Positions 16,537-25,244 of a DNA stretch of 39,082 bases are shown here, piece after piece. The notes under the pieces were generated by a model. That model did no database searches. It was not told the DNA's origin and saw only the letters and a list, made by a program, of their open reading frames with translations. This DNA is from Bacteroidales bacterium (GTDB lineage: Bacteria; Bacteroidota; Bacteroidia; Bacteroidales; UBA932). The position numbers and the translations under genes are program-made. Location of the stretch: NCBI GenBank assembly GCA_021443565.1, contig JABUTS010000128.1:1-39082 (forward strand), given 5' to 3'. Positions within the stretch are counted from its first letter, which is position 1. Each line of letters starts with the position of its first letter.

Positions 16537-17616
16537 CTAAAGCACTCCCTTGCTTGAAGGCAGTTCCTGGCTGAAGACATTGCGCCTGACCGCAGACCGC
16601 AATGCCCTCGCATAAGCCTTGAACACGCCTTCGATAAGATGATGGTTATTCTCCCCCTTGGCCTCTATTCGGAGATTGCACCTTGAAGCCACGCAGAGAG
16701 ACTGGAAAAAGTGTCTGAACATCTCCGTAGGCACGTCTCCGACATATTCCCGGGAAAAAGTGACGTCCCAGGCAAAGTCTGCGCGGCCGCCGAAGTCCAA
16801 CAGTACCATGGCCCGGCTTTCATCCATTGGAAGCACGAAGCCGTAACGCTCTATCCCCCTCTTGCTGCCGAGGGCCCGGTGTATGGCCTCGCCGAGGGCA
16901 ATACCCACGTCCTCAATGGTATGGTGCTCGTCCACCTCCAGATCGCCCTTGCAAAGGGCAGTGAGGCTGACACCGGCGTGGTGGGGAATCTGACTAAGCA
17001 TGTGGTCGAAGAATTTGAGACCAGTGTCTATGCGGGTCTCTCCCCTGCCGTCAAGGTCCAGTTCAATGCATATCTGGGTTTCGGCGGTGCTTCGCTCAAT
17101 TACGGCTCGCCTCTCGCCCGAACGTATGGTCTCGACTATTCTGTTCCATGACTCAACCGGGTGCTCCGAGTCTATGCGGAGGCCTTTCGCGCCGAGATTG
17201 GCGGCTAGTTTCATGTCGGTTTCCCTGTCGCCTATCACATAGGAGGCGGCAAGGTCGTAATCTCCCGAAAGGTACTTTCCGAACATGCCCGTCCCCGGCT
17301 TGCGGTCAGGATGGTTGTCAGCAGGGATGTGGCGGTCAATCAGCTGGTCGTCGAAGACCACGCCTTCTCCAGCGAGCACTTCCAGCATGAAGTTGTGGTA
17401 AGGCCAGAAAGTTTCCTCCGGATAGCTGGCCGTTCCCAATCCGTCCTGGTTGGAGGCAAGAACGAACTCGAAGCCTAGCCCGGTAAGGGCCTTGAGGGCA
17501 CCTATTGCCCCGGGAACGAAGTGGAACTTGTCCCAGCTGTCGACCTGCTCGTTCTGTTCTATGGACGGCTCTATGATGATGGTGCCGTCGCGGTCGATGA
17601 ATAATGCCTTTTTCAT
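16537..17616 (-). CDS. hisB: Bifunctional histidinol-phosphatase / imidazoleglycerol-phosphate dehydratase
   Basis: N-terminal HAD LFIDRDGTIIIEP; C-terminal GLKFFDHMLSQIPHHAGVSL...DEHHTIEDVGIALGEA. Confidence 0.96.
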   Translation of the reverse strand: MKKALFIDRDGTIIIEPSIEQNEQVDSWDKFHFVPGAIGALKALTGLGFEFVLASNQDGLGTASYPEETFWPYHNFMLEVLAGEGVVFDDQLIDRHIPADNHPDRKPGTGMFGKYLSGDYDLAASYVIGDRETDMKLAANLGAKGLRIDSEHPVESWNRIVETIRSGERRAVIERSTAETQICIELDLDGRGETRIDTGLKFFDHMLSQIPHHAGVSLTALCKGDLEVDEHHTIEDVGIALGEAIHRALGSKRGIERYGFVLPMDESRAMVLLDFGGRADFAWDVTFSREYVGDVPTEMFRHFFQSLCVASRCNLRIEAKGENNHHLIEGVFKAYARALRSAVRRNVFSQELPSSKGVL

Positions 17617-17618
17617 GT

Positions 17619-18650
17619 CTATGCCCTGTATGTCGCGAGGGTGGCCCTCAGCTTATCGTTCTCACTCCCGAGACCTATTGTGATGCGGAGGCAGCCTGAG
17701 CAGCCTGCAACCCTGTTGCGGTTGCGCACGATGATGCCGTCCCCTATGAGATGGTCGTAAAGGGCGTCCGCGTCATCCACCTTCACGAGAAGAAAGTTCG
17801 CATCGCTCGGATATACCTTTTTTACGTATGGGAGGCCCGTCATATATTCAGCGAGGGCCCTTCTCTCCTTGATTATCTCCCTTATCTGAGCCTCCACCGG
17901 GCTGTCCAGCAGTTCGGAAACCTTGTCCAGTGCCGCCTGATTGATGTTGTAAGGATATTTGACCATAGACATAAGCTCTATGATTCTTTTGCAGGCGAAG
18001 GCCATTCCCAGTCTCAAGCCTGCCATTCCGTAGGCCTTGGACAGGGTCTGCAGCACTATGACGTTGCTGCGCCCGAGCACTTCGGAGCGTATGCTGCCCT
18101 TGGACGAGAAATCGGCATAGGCTTCGTCAACCACGAGTATGCCGTCGAAGCGGTCTGCGAGCGAAAGCAGCTCGCGGGAATCATAGGCATTGCCCGTAGG
18201 ATTGTTGGGAGAGCAGAGGAACATGACCCTGGTATTGTCGTCGCAGGCCTGCAGGAGAGCCTCGGCAGGCAGGTCGAACTCAGCTCCGAGCTGTACGGAA
18301 CGGACTTCAATGTCGTTGGTTGCAGCAGCCACCGCATACATACCATAGCTGGGGGCCATTGCAACCGCGTTGTCCACTCCGGGACGGCAAAACACCCTGA
18401 AGACCAAGTCTATGGCTTCGTCAGAGCCGTTCCCGAGAAAGATATTTTCCACCGGAAGGCCCTTTATCTTCGAAAGCTTTGCCTTCAGTGCCTTTTGGTG
18501 AGGGTCGGGATAGCGGTTGAATCCGTTGGGATACGGACTCTCGTTGGCGTCCAGGAAAATGCCGAGCGGGCCCTGATACTCATCCCTTGCCGTGGAGTAG
18601 GGGCATAGGGCAGCGATATTCGGCCTTATAAGTCTTTCTATGTCTTTCAT
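17619..18650 (-). CDS. hisC: Histidinol-phosphate aminotransferase
   Basis: SPNNPTGN, VDEAYADFS, LQTLSKAYGMAGLRLGMAFA; position in his operon. Confidence 0.95.
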   Translation of the reverse strand: MKDIERLIRPNIAALCPYSTARDEYQGPLGIFLDANESPYPNGFNRYPDPHQKALKAKLSKIKGLPVENIFLGNGSDEAIDLVFRVFCRPGVDNAVAMAPSYGMYAVAAATNDIEVRSVQLGAEFDLPAEALLQACDDNTRVMFLCSPNNPTGNAYDSRELLSLADRFDGILVVDEAYADFSSKGSIRSEVLGRSNVIVLQTLSKAYGMAGLRLGMAFACKRIIELMSMVKYPYNINQAALDKVSELLDSPVEAQIREIIKERRALAEYMTGLPYVKKVYPSDANFLLVKVDDADALYDHLIGDGIIVRNRNRVAGCSGCLRITIGLGSENDKLRATLATYRA

Positions 18651-19921
18651 AACCTGATCTTTACTGCATTGGCGTGAGCTTCAAGGCCTTCGGCCTGTGC
18701 CATCGTGACTATGGTCTTCGCGAGGCCTTCGAGACCTTCGCGGGTTATTTTCTGAAGAGTCATCTTGCGCATGAAGCTGTCTATGTTCACGCCGCTGTAT
18801 GATCGTGCCCACGACGAGGTGGGAAGGGTATGGTTGGTGCCTGACGCATAGTCGCCTGCGCTCTCGGGCGTCCAGCAGCCGATGAACACGCTGCCGGCTG
18901 AATGTATTCTGGCCGCCATGGCATCGGCATCCTTCATCTGAATGATAAGGTGCTCCGGCGCGTAGAGATTCGCGAAAGCCGCCATATCCTCGGAAGAGCC
19001 CAGCACGACCGAACGGCTGTGGCTGAGGGATGAAGCGATCATATCACCTCGAGGTAGCAGCGCGGCCTGACGTCCGACCTCCGCAAGCACCTTCTCCGTG
19101 AAGGCCGCATCATCGCACACCAGCACGGCCTGGCTGTCCCGCCCGTGCTCAGCCTGTGAGAGCAGGTCGGCTGCAACATACTCCGCCTTTGCCCCCGAAT
19201 CTGCCAGCACCATGACCTCCGACGGCCCCGCAGGCATGTCAATGGCAGTGCACTGTCCGCTTACAATCTGCTTCGCCATAGTGACAAAACGGTTGCCTGG
19301 GCCGAATATCTTGTCTACCTTCCCTATGCTTTCCGTTCCATACGCCATGGCAGCGACGGCTTGGGCACCCCCGACCTTGTAAACCTTGTCCACCCCGCAA
19401 CATCTTGCGGCATAGAGTACAGCCGGAGCCACCTTCCCGTCCCTGCCGCAAGGAGTGCACAGCACCCTCTCGGGGCAGCCGGCCACCATGGCAGGCACCG
19501 CCAGCATGAGCACGGTGGAGAAAAGCGGAGCCGTTCCCCCGGGGATGTAAAAGCCTACACGCCTAATTGCCACCGGACGCTGGATGCAGCACACACCCGG
19601 GGCCGTCTCCACCACCACTTCCTTCGGCAGCTGAGCCTTATGGAAAGCGTGGATGTTGGCATAGGCGGCTTCAATAGCCTCTTTCAATTCTCCGGAAACA
19701 GCCTCTGCCGCCTCCTCAAACTCGTCCTCGCCCACCAGAAGGCTTGCGGGACTCACCTTGTCTATCTCTTCAGACAGCTCGAAAAGAGCCTTGTCTCCAT
19801 CCTTGAGCACACGGGCGAGTATCCCGCGCACAATCTGCTCTATTCCCGCGTTGGACGAGGAATCAGCCCGCGAACATAAAGCCTCCCATTCAGAGCGGGG
19901 GGGATTTTCATGGATTTTCAT
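18647..19921 (-). CDS. hisD: Histidinol dehydrogenase
   Basis: RVGFYIPGGTAPLFSTVLMLAVPA, DMPAGPSEVMVLAD, LLSQAEHGRDSQAVLV, GDYASGTNHTLPT. Confidence 0.96.
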   Translation of the reverse strand: MKIHENPPRSEWEALCSRADSSSNAGIEQIVRGILARVLKDGDKALFELSEEIDKVSPASLLVGEDEFEEAAEAVSGELKEAIEAAYANIHAFHKAQLPKEVVVETAPGVCCIQRPVAIRRVGFYIPGGTAPLFSTVLMLAVPAMVAGCPERVLCTPCGRDGKVAPAVLYAARCCGVDKVYKVGGAQAVAAMAYGTESIGKVDKIFGPGNRFVTMAKQIVSGQCTAIDMPAGPSEVMVLADSGAKAEYVAADLLSQAEHGRDSQAVLVCDDAAFTEKVLAEVGRQAALLPRGDMIASSLSHSRSVVLGSSEDMAAFANLYAPEHLIIQMKDADAMAARIHSAGSVFIGCWTPESAGDYASGTNHTLPTSSWARSYSGVNIDSFMRKMTLQKITREGLEGLAKTIVTMAQAEGLEAHANAVKIRL

Positions 19922-19924
19922 GGT

Positions 19925-20776
19925 CTAAAGGATTATCTTGTCAAGGTCCACCACCAGTATACCCTCGGCCCCTATCGCCTTGAGAGCACGCACCTTGTCC
20001 CAGAGATCGCTCTCATTGACAACAGAGTGCAGGGAGCACCAGCCCTTTGATGCCAGGGGCATTACAGTAGGGCTGCGCATTGCCGGAAGTATCTCTATAG
20101 CCTTGTCGAGAGAAGCCTCCGGCAGATTCATCAGTATATATTTCTTCCCCCGACTCTCCTTCTCGGAGTTGATTCTGAACAGGATTTCGTCGAGTATCTT
20201 CCGAGAGTCGGCATCCATGTTCCTGTTGCCTATGAGCACAGCCTCGGACTCGAAAACAACCTCAACCTCCTTCAGACCGTTGGATACGAGGGTGCTTCCC
20301 GATGACACTATGTCAAAGATTCCGTCGGCTATACCGGCTGCCGGAGCGATTTCCACAGATCCCGTGATTACCTCCACCTCCGCGTTGATTCCGTTTTCGT
20401 TCAGCCATCGGCGGAGTATCACGGGATAGGAAGTGGCGATTTTCCTGCCGTTGAACCACTGAGGTCCGTCATAGTCCTCGCTCTTGGGGATGGCAAGCGA
20501 AATGCGGCATCCGCCGAAACCGAGGCGGGCAACCATTTCAACGTCAAGTTCCTTCTCGACCACCTCGTTGAGACCCACGATACCAAGAGTCGCCGTGCCG
20601 CTGGAAACCACCTGAGGAATGTCGTCATCCCTCAGATACAGCGCCTCGATAGGGAAATTGTTCGAACGCGAAACCAATTTGCGCTTTGGCTCGTCGATAT
20701 TGATTCCGATGCTCTTGAGAAGGGCAAGGCTCTCTTCGTTGAGGCGGCCCTTCGACTGAATTGCTACTCTTATCAT
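19925..20776 (-). CDS. hisG: ATP phosphoribosyltransferase (long form)
   Basis: IRVAIQSKGRLNEESLALL...RLGFGGCRISLAIP...ATSYPVILRRWL; C-terminal GAEGILVVDLDKIIL regulatory domain. Confidence 0.95.
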   Translation of the reverse strand: MIRVAIQSKGRLNEESLALLKSIGINIDEPKRKLVSRSNNFPIEALYLRDDDIPQVVSSGTATLGIVGLNEVVEKELDVEMVARLGFGGCRISLAIPKSEDYDGPQWFNGRKIATSYPVILRRWLNENGINAEVEVITGSVEIAPAAGIADGIFDIVSSGSTLVSNGLKEVEVVFESEAVLIGNRNMDADSRKILDEILFRINSEKESRGKKYILMNLPEASLDKAIEILPAMRSPTVMPLASKGWCSLHSVVNESDLWDKVRALKAIGAEGILVVDLDKIIL

Positions 20777-20822
20777 GTCAAATCCGTTTTTTGCTTCGTG
20801 TGCGGCATGCAGCCGGAATATG

Positions 20823-20854
20823 AAAAAAGGCTCGCCGCATCACGGTAAGCCTTT
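20823..20854 (-). terminator. Attenuator terminator hairpin upstream of hisG
   Basis: Minus strand AAAGGCTTACCG-TGATG-CGGCGAGCCTTTTTTCA: 12-position stem with one mismatch and one wobble, then a T-run. Confidence 0.8.
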
Positions 20855-20886
20855 CTTTTCCTGTAAATGTCACGCATATGACCGAC

Positions 20887-20946
20887 CTACCTTATTTCCT
20901 CTGAAATATGGTGGTGATGATGGATGTATGCGCGTGTATTTTTCAT
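20887..20946 (-). CDS. hisL: his operon leader peptide MKNTRAYIHHHHHISEEIR
   Basis: Minus strand ATG AAA AAT ACA CGC GCA TAC ATC CAT CAT CAC CAC CAT ATT TCA GAG GAA ATA AGG TAG; five consecutive His codons (20908-20922) upstream of a terminator and hisG. Too short for the supplied ORF track. Confidence 0.85.
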   Translation of the reverse strand: MKNTRAYIHHHHHISEEIR

Positions 20947-20954
20947 ATCCTCTG

Positions 20955-20986
20955 CAAGTGTAGGGAAAAAATCCGTAAAATGCAAA
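20955..20986 (-). promoter_or_regulatory. Putative Bacteroidota-type promoter for the his leader (TTTG-N20-TACACTTG)
   Basis: Minus strand TTTG (20986-20983), 20 nt, TACACTTG (20962-20955; one mismatch to TAnnTTTG). Confidence 0.55.
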
Positions 20987-20995
20987 TGCATGAGC

Positions 20996-22924
20996 CTAAC
21001 GGACTATTATCTCGTCCGGGAACAGGAACCCACCCGGGTTGCGGGCCACATAGCGTATGAAGCGGGCCCGGCCTTCGCACCTTGTGCCGAAGACTTCAAA
21101 ATCCAGCCCGGACACTGGCTCGGGACCTTCCCTCTCCTGCACGCCGGCAAGTGTGAACTCCTCGCCGTCGGGGGAATAATAGACCTCAACCGAAGAAGGG
21201 TAGCGCACCCCGTGCAGGGTAGCCTGCATGAAAGTGCACCCGACCGATGAAATATCCCTGACGGTTCCAAGGTCAAGGGTGATGTCGAGATCTGTCAAGA
21301 ATCCCGGCCAGCGGCCGTCCTTGTAATGCCAGCCACCGCAGAGCCCGTCATTAAGCGAGCCCTCTCCCGCAGAAGGATAGGACGGGCTGATGCAGCTTCC
21401 GTTGTTATAGGTCACCGGGCAGCCGACAGCCATGTGCTCCTGGGGAACAAGGCTTTCCCTGCGGTTTCCGTACTCGTTCGCGAGGTCGAAGACATTATAG
21501 CCCTTATCCCTGAAGCGGCCCGAAAGTCCGAGGGCGCGTCTGTGAAAGTCATCGTAGTCCTTGCGGGAAGGCTGCGACCATGCGACCTCGGCCAGTGCGA
21601 AGCCGCGCGGCCAGTACATGTATTCAGCCATTTCATCCGTCATCACGTACTCTGCCCAGAGATTGGCCTGCACACCCATGACACGGCCTTTCCCGTTTTC
21701 ATCCATACCCTCGGAAGGGTCGTAGGAATAGACCTTTGAAACGGGCATGTAGTTGCCGTAGGCGAGAGGCTCCTTGAAGGGGGCATCCTGGCGGGCGTCG
21801 ATATAGCACCATTCTCCCGGAGTCATTATGGCGGCATGGCCGGCTTCTATGGCAGCCCTGCCTCCATCGACTCCCCTCCACGACATGACCGTCGCATTGG
21901 GAGCGAGCCCTCCCTCCAGTATTTCATCCCAGCCTATGATATGGCGACCGTTCGCCTCGATGAATTTCTCAATGCGGGTTATGAGATAGCTCTGAAGCCC
22001 CTCCACCGTACTGATTCCCTCTTCCTCCATCCTTTTCTGACAGTCCGGACAGGTCCTCCAATGAACTTTTGGAGCCTCGTCGCCGCCTATGTGTATGTAT
22101 TCGGAAGGGAAGATATCCATCACCTCGGCGAGCACCTTCTCCAGAAACTCAAAGGTGCTCTCCTTTCCCGGACAAAGGTCGGGACAGGTGTAGGGCCGGC
22201 CTGTGCAGCAGGTCCACGGGAGAGCCGCGCACACCTCCTCGCTGTGGCCCGGCATCTCTATCTCCGGGACGACCGTGATGTGCCTCTCTGCCGCATAGGC
22301 GACAATCTCGCGCAGGTCTTCTTTTGTATAGTAACCGCCGTAGGCTCCGGGGGTTCCTTCGGAAACATATTTCCTGTCTCCCGTTATCCACCAATCCTCA
22401 TAGCTTGCACTGGTCCTCCAGGCGCCCGTCTTCGTAAGTTCGGGGTAGCTCTCCACCTCCATCCGCCATCCGGCCGCATCGGTAAGATGGATGTGCAGTC
22501 TGTTCAGCTTGACGGTTGCCATGGCGTCAAGATGGCGCAGCAGGAACTCCTTGCTGCGGAAATGGCGGGAAACGTCTGTCATCAGTCCCCTGTATTCATA
22601 GCGTGGAGCATCCTCGATACGGCAGCAGTCAACCTTCCACTTTTCCGCCTCCAAGGCAGAATAATCGCAGCCCGCCATCTGGGCAAGGGTGACGAGACCA
22701 TAGAATGTGCCGGCCGCGTCGGAAGAAGTCACGGTCACGCCTTTCCGGCCGACCTCGAGAATATACCCTTCGGAAGGAAGGTCCGCATCGTGAAGACGGA
22801 GAATCTGCGCTCCTGCATGGTGCCTGTAACAACCGACGCCGGCCTCGACGGAAGTCGGGACCGGCGTTATGTTGTCATATGTATGGGCTGTCCCTATGAG
22901 CGCAAGCAGAAGTTGCAGCATCAT
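20996..22924 (-). CDS. Glycoside hydrolase family 20 beta-N-acetylhexosaminidase, C-terminal F5/8-type-like module
   Basis: YRGLMTDVSRHFRSKEFLLRHLDAMATVKLNRLHIHLTDAAGWRMEVESYPELT, EIEMPGHSEE, YIHIGGDEAPK, IIGWDEILEGG; C-terminal ITLDLGTVRDISSVGCTF...SVEVYYSPDGEEF. Confidence 0.93.
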   Translation of the reverse strand: MMLQLLLALIGTAHTYDNITPVPTSVEAGVGCYRHHAGAQILRLHDADLPSEGYILEVGRKGVTVTSSDAAGTFYGLVTLAQMAGCDYSALEAEKWKVDCCRIEDAPRYEYRGLMTDVSRHFRSKEFLLRHLDAMATVKLNRLHIHLTDAAGWRMEVESYPELTKTGAWRTSASYEDWWITGDRKYVSEGTPGAYGGYYTKEDLREIVAYAAERHITVVPEIEMPGHSEEVCAALPWTCCTGRPYTCPDLCPGKESTFEFLEKVLAEVMDIFPSEYIHIGGDEAPKVHWRTCPDCQKRMEEEGISTVEGLQSYLITRIEKFIEANGRHIIGWDEILEGGLAPNATVMSWRGVDGGRAAIEAGHAAIMTPGEWCYIDARQDAPFKEPLAYGNYMPVSKVYSYDPSEGMDENGKGRVMGVQANLWAEYVMTDEMAEYMYWPRGFALAEVAWSQPSRKDYDDFHRRALGLSGRFRDKGYNVFDLANEYGNRRESLVPQEHMAVGCPVTYNNGSCISPSYPSAGEGSLNDGLCGGWHYKDGRWPGFLTDLDITLDLGTVRDISSVGCTFMQATLHGVRYPSSVEVYYSPDGEEFTLAGVQEREGPEPVSGLDFEVFGTRCEGRARFIRYVARNPGGFLFPDEIIVR

Positions 22925-22930
22925 GGGAAA

Positions 22931-23647
22931 TTATGCCATTATGAACGAAGTTACCGCTACGCTTACGAATACCACCCAGATGAGGGATGCGAAGAAGAGA
23001 CCTATACCGTTGAGTCTCTTGATCCAGGTCATATTGTTCCAACCGAGGGTCTGGAATGCACTCCAGAAGCCGTGGCCGAGGTGGAACCACAGGGCTGTGA
23101 ACCAGATGATGTAGAGCACAAGCACTGCCACGTTGCCGAATGTGGCCTCGAGGAGAAGGTATGGGTTGTTCTCGGCGACGCCCACTCCGAACATCTCCGG
23201 AAGCTGCATCTTTGCCCAGAAATGGGTGAGGTGGAAGGCGATGAAGCCTATTACTATGATTCCGAGGGCGAACATGTTCTTTGATGCCCATGACTCGGTC
23301 TTGGCCTTGCTTGAAACCTCATAACGCTTGTAGCCGCCGCGGGACTTGATGTTGCACCAGGTAAGGTAGCATGCGTAGATGATGTGAATCACGAAACCGA
23401 ACGCGAGAACCGGAACCATGATGGAGATGAACGGAGTCGACATGAAGTCACAGCCGAGCTTGAAGAGACCGTCGCCTGCTGAGAAGAGCTTCTCATCGGC
23501 AGCGACATTGCCCCAGGTACCGTTGAGCGCGTCTATCACTGCGAAGAAATTGATTGTTCCGTGCAGAAGAAGGAAAATGATGAGGAAAAGACCGCTGATG
23601 CTCATGATGAGCTTCTTTCCGATAGACGAAGTGAAAATGTTTGCCAT
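22931..23647 (-). CDS. sdhC: Succinate dehydrogenase / fumarate reductase cytochrome b subunit (b558 type)
   Basis: MANIFTSSIGKKLIMSISGLFLIIFLLLHGTINF...FHLTHFW...WFHLGHGFWSAFQTLGWNN with several TM segments and conserved His. Confidence 0.9.
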   Translation of the reverse strand: MANIFTSSIGKKLIMSISGLFLIIFLLLHGTINFFAVIDALNGTWGNVAADEKLFSAGDGLFKLGCDFMSTPFISIMVPVLAFGFVIHIIYACYLTWCNIKSRGGYKRYEVSSKAKTESWASKNMFALGIIVIGFIAFHLTHFWAKMQLPEMFGVGVAENNPYLLLEATFGNVAVLVLYIIWFTALWFHLGHGFWSAFQTLGWNNMTWIKRLNGIGLFFASLIWVVFVSVAVTSFIMA

Positions 23648-23652
23648 ATATG

Positions 23653-23925
23653 TTAGTTGTTTTTTTTCATTTCAGGTCTGCAAAGATAACTCTTTCTCCG
23701 AAAAGTACAAAGCACGAGAGAAAGAGCCACCCTGATTACGGCCGCCATTGCATAAAGTTCAAGTGCGAGAACGATGACAAAACCTATCATGGACAGTAGT
23801 TCGGACCACGGACGGTCGAATTTCAGTATCGCGAACGCATTGAACAGCTCTGCGGCAGCAAGGCAGCCGAGAAACCAGAATAGTTCCCTGCGCATCCTCT
23901 TTCCTGTGATTACTATGTCTTTCAT
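23653..23925 (-). CDS. Small membrane protein of unknown function (90 aa)
   Basis: Two hydrophobic helices (LFWFLGCLAAAELFNAFAIL; LLSMIGFVIVLALELYAMAAVIRVALSLVL); in series between flanking genes. Confidence 0.6.
   Translation of the reverse strand: MKDIVITGKRMRRELFWFLGCLAAAELFNAFAILKFDRPWSELLSMIGFVIVLALELYAMAAVIRVALSLVLCTFRRKSYLCRPEMKKNN
23681..23711 (-). promoter_or_regulatory. Promoter for sdhC (TTTG-N19-TATCTTTG), inside the 3' end of the upstream ORF
   Basis: Minus strand TTTG (23711-23708), 19 nt, TATCTTTG (23688-23681). Confidence 0.65.
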
Positions 23926-23928
23926 GGC

Positions 23929-25233
23929 CTAGAACTTCATATAAGGGATTTTGTACTCTTCCGGGAACGTGACCACCCTCCTTTCGTCCATAGCCTGGTT
24001 CCCAAGCAGGCAAAGGGCTGTCGAGCAGTATGCTTCCTCCACCACGTTCTCCGCCTTTTCACCAGTGATGCACGAGGTGCAGAAGGCCGCAAGAATCTTG
24101 TCGGAACCGTCAGCATCCGAGGAAACCATGCTCTCGCCGGAATTCACCGCCACATGGCCCTCCATAATAGGATGAGGCGTATAGGCGGATTTCAGTTCAG
24201 GCCGCCACGACGGACCGGCAGTGGGAACTGCCGCAAATATCTTCGTGTCTATTTCCCCGAAAAGACGTTTCATGCCCGGGACGAGATTATCTTCCTCGAG
24301 ATAGTAGACGCCTCTGGTAAGGTCAACCGTGCCGTCCTTTCCGAGTATCTGGTCCTCCATGCCGTTGAACTTGTTGGAGATGAGAGATTCGTAGGTGATC
24401 TTCCGGCCGTCGGAATAGCGGTAGGTCAGGCTCACGCTATCATAGACCTCGCGACCGTCCTTCCAGTAGACTATGTCGCCGAGACCGGCCACTTCCACGG
24501 GCATCTTCCCAGCCACCCAGTTGCAGACTTCAAGCTGATGGGTCGCAAGTTCGGTCATCAGGCCGGCAGAGTGTTCGCGGTAAAGTCTCCAGTTGATTTT
24601 GCGTTCAAGCTCGGGGGAAGGCACCGGACGCCTCCAGTCGGCGTTGCGGAACCAGTGGCAGCGCATGCCGGTGACTTCGCCTATGAGACCATCCTTAATC
24701 ATCTGCACGCCTTTAATGTACTTATCGTCATACATTCGCTGCATGCAATAGTAAAGCGCCCTGTCGGATGCGGAATATGCGTCATACACGCTCTTGCATT
24801 CGTCAAGTGTAAGCGCCATGGATTTCTCGCAGAAGACATGCTTCCCTGCCGCGAGAGAGTCGAGGGTGATGCGGGCGTGAGAACCCAGGGGTGTGGCTAT
24901 GATCACGCCGTCTATATCTTTCTGGTCAAGGAGTTCGTGGTAGTCGCTGTAAGTGCGCGCTCCCGGAAAGAGTGCATGGGCGGCTTCGAGATTGACAGGG
25001 TAGTCGTCACAAATCGCGACAAGCTCGGCGTGTTCAATCGTCTTGAGGTTATGGATATGGTACTGGCCTCTGGAGCCGGAACCGATGAGGGCAACCCTGG
25101 CTTTGCGACCGGCAACTTCTTCCCTGGCCGCCGGCGTGCAGCTCTTGAGCCATGGCATGGAGGCCAGCAGGGCTGCACCTCCGGTCATATAGCCGAGGTC
25201 CTTGAAAAAATTTCTTCTGTCTATTGTTTTCAT
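23929..25233 (-). CDS. Gfo/Idh/MocA family oxidoreductase with Tat/lipobox-like N-terminus
   Basis: MKTIDRRNFFKDLGYMTGGAALLASMPWLKSC; VALIGSGSRGQYH; GVIIATPLGSHARITLDSLAAGKHVFCEKSMA. Confidence 0.9.
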   Translation of the reverse strand: MKTIDRRNFFKDLGYMTGGAALLASMPWLKSCTPAAREEVAGRKARVALIGSGSRGQYHIHNLKTIEHAELVAICDDYPVNLEAAHALFPGARTYSDYHELLDQKDIDGVIIATPLGSHARITLDSLAAGKHVFCEKSMALTLDECKSVYDAYSASDRALYYCMQRMYDDKYIKGVQMIKDGLIGEVTGMRCHWFRNADWRRPVPSPELERKINWRLYREHSAGLMTELATHQLEVCNWVAGKMPVEVAGLGDIVYWKDGREVYDSVSLTYRYSDGRKITYESLISNKFNGMEDQILGKDGTVDLTRGVYYLEEDNLVPGMKRLFGEIDTKIFAAVPTAGPSWRPELKSAYTPHPIMEGHVAVNSGESMVSSDADGSDKILAAFCTSCITGEKAENVVEEAYCSTALCLLGNQAMDERRVVTFPEEYKIPYMKF

Positions 25234-25244
25234 GAGTCAAAACA

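Noticed and set aside
20826-20922. 6-nt complementarity between His codons (CATCAC) and the terminator loop (GTGATG)
   Set aside because: Short enough to be chance, and would act opposite to the classical attenuation logic; not used in the model.
21836-23284. 482-aa plus-strand ORF
   Set aside because: Antisense to GH20 and sdhC, both with unambiguous family motifs.
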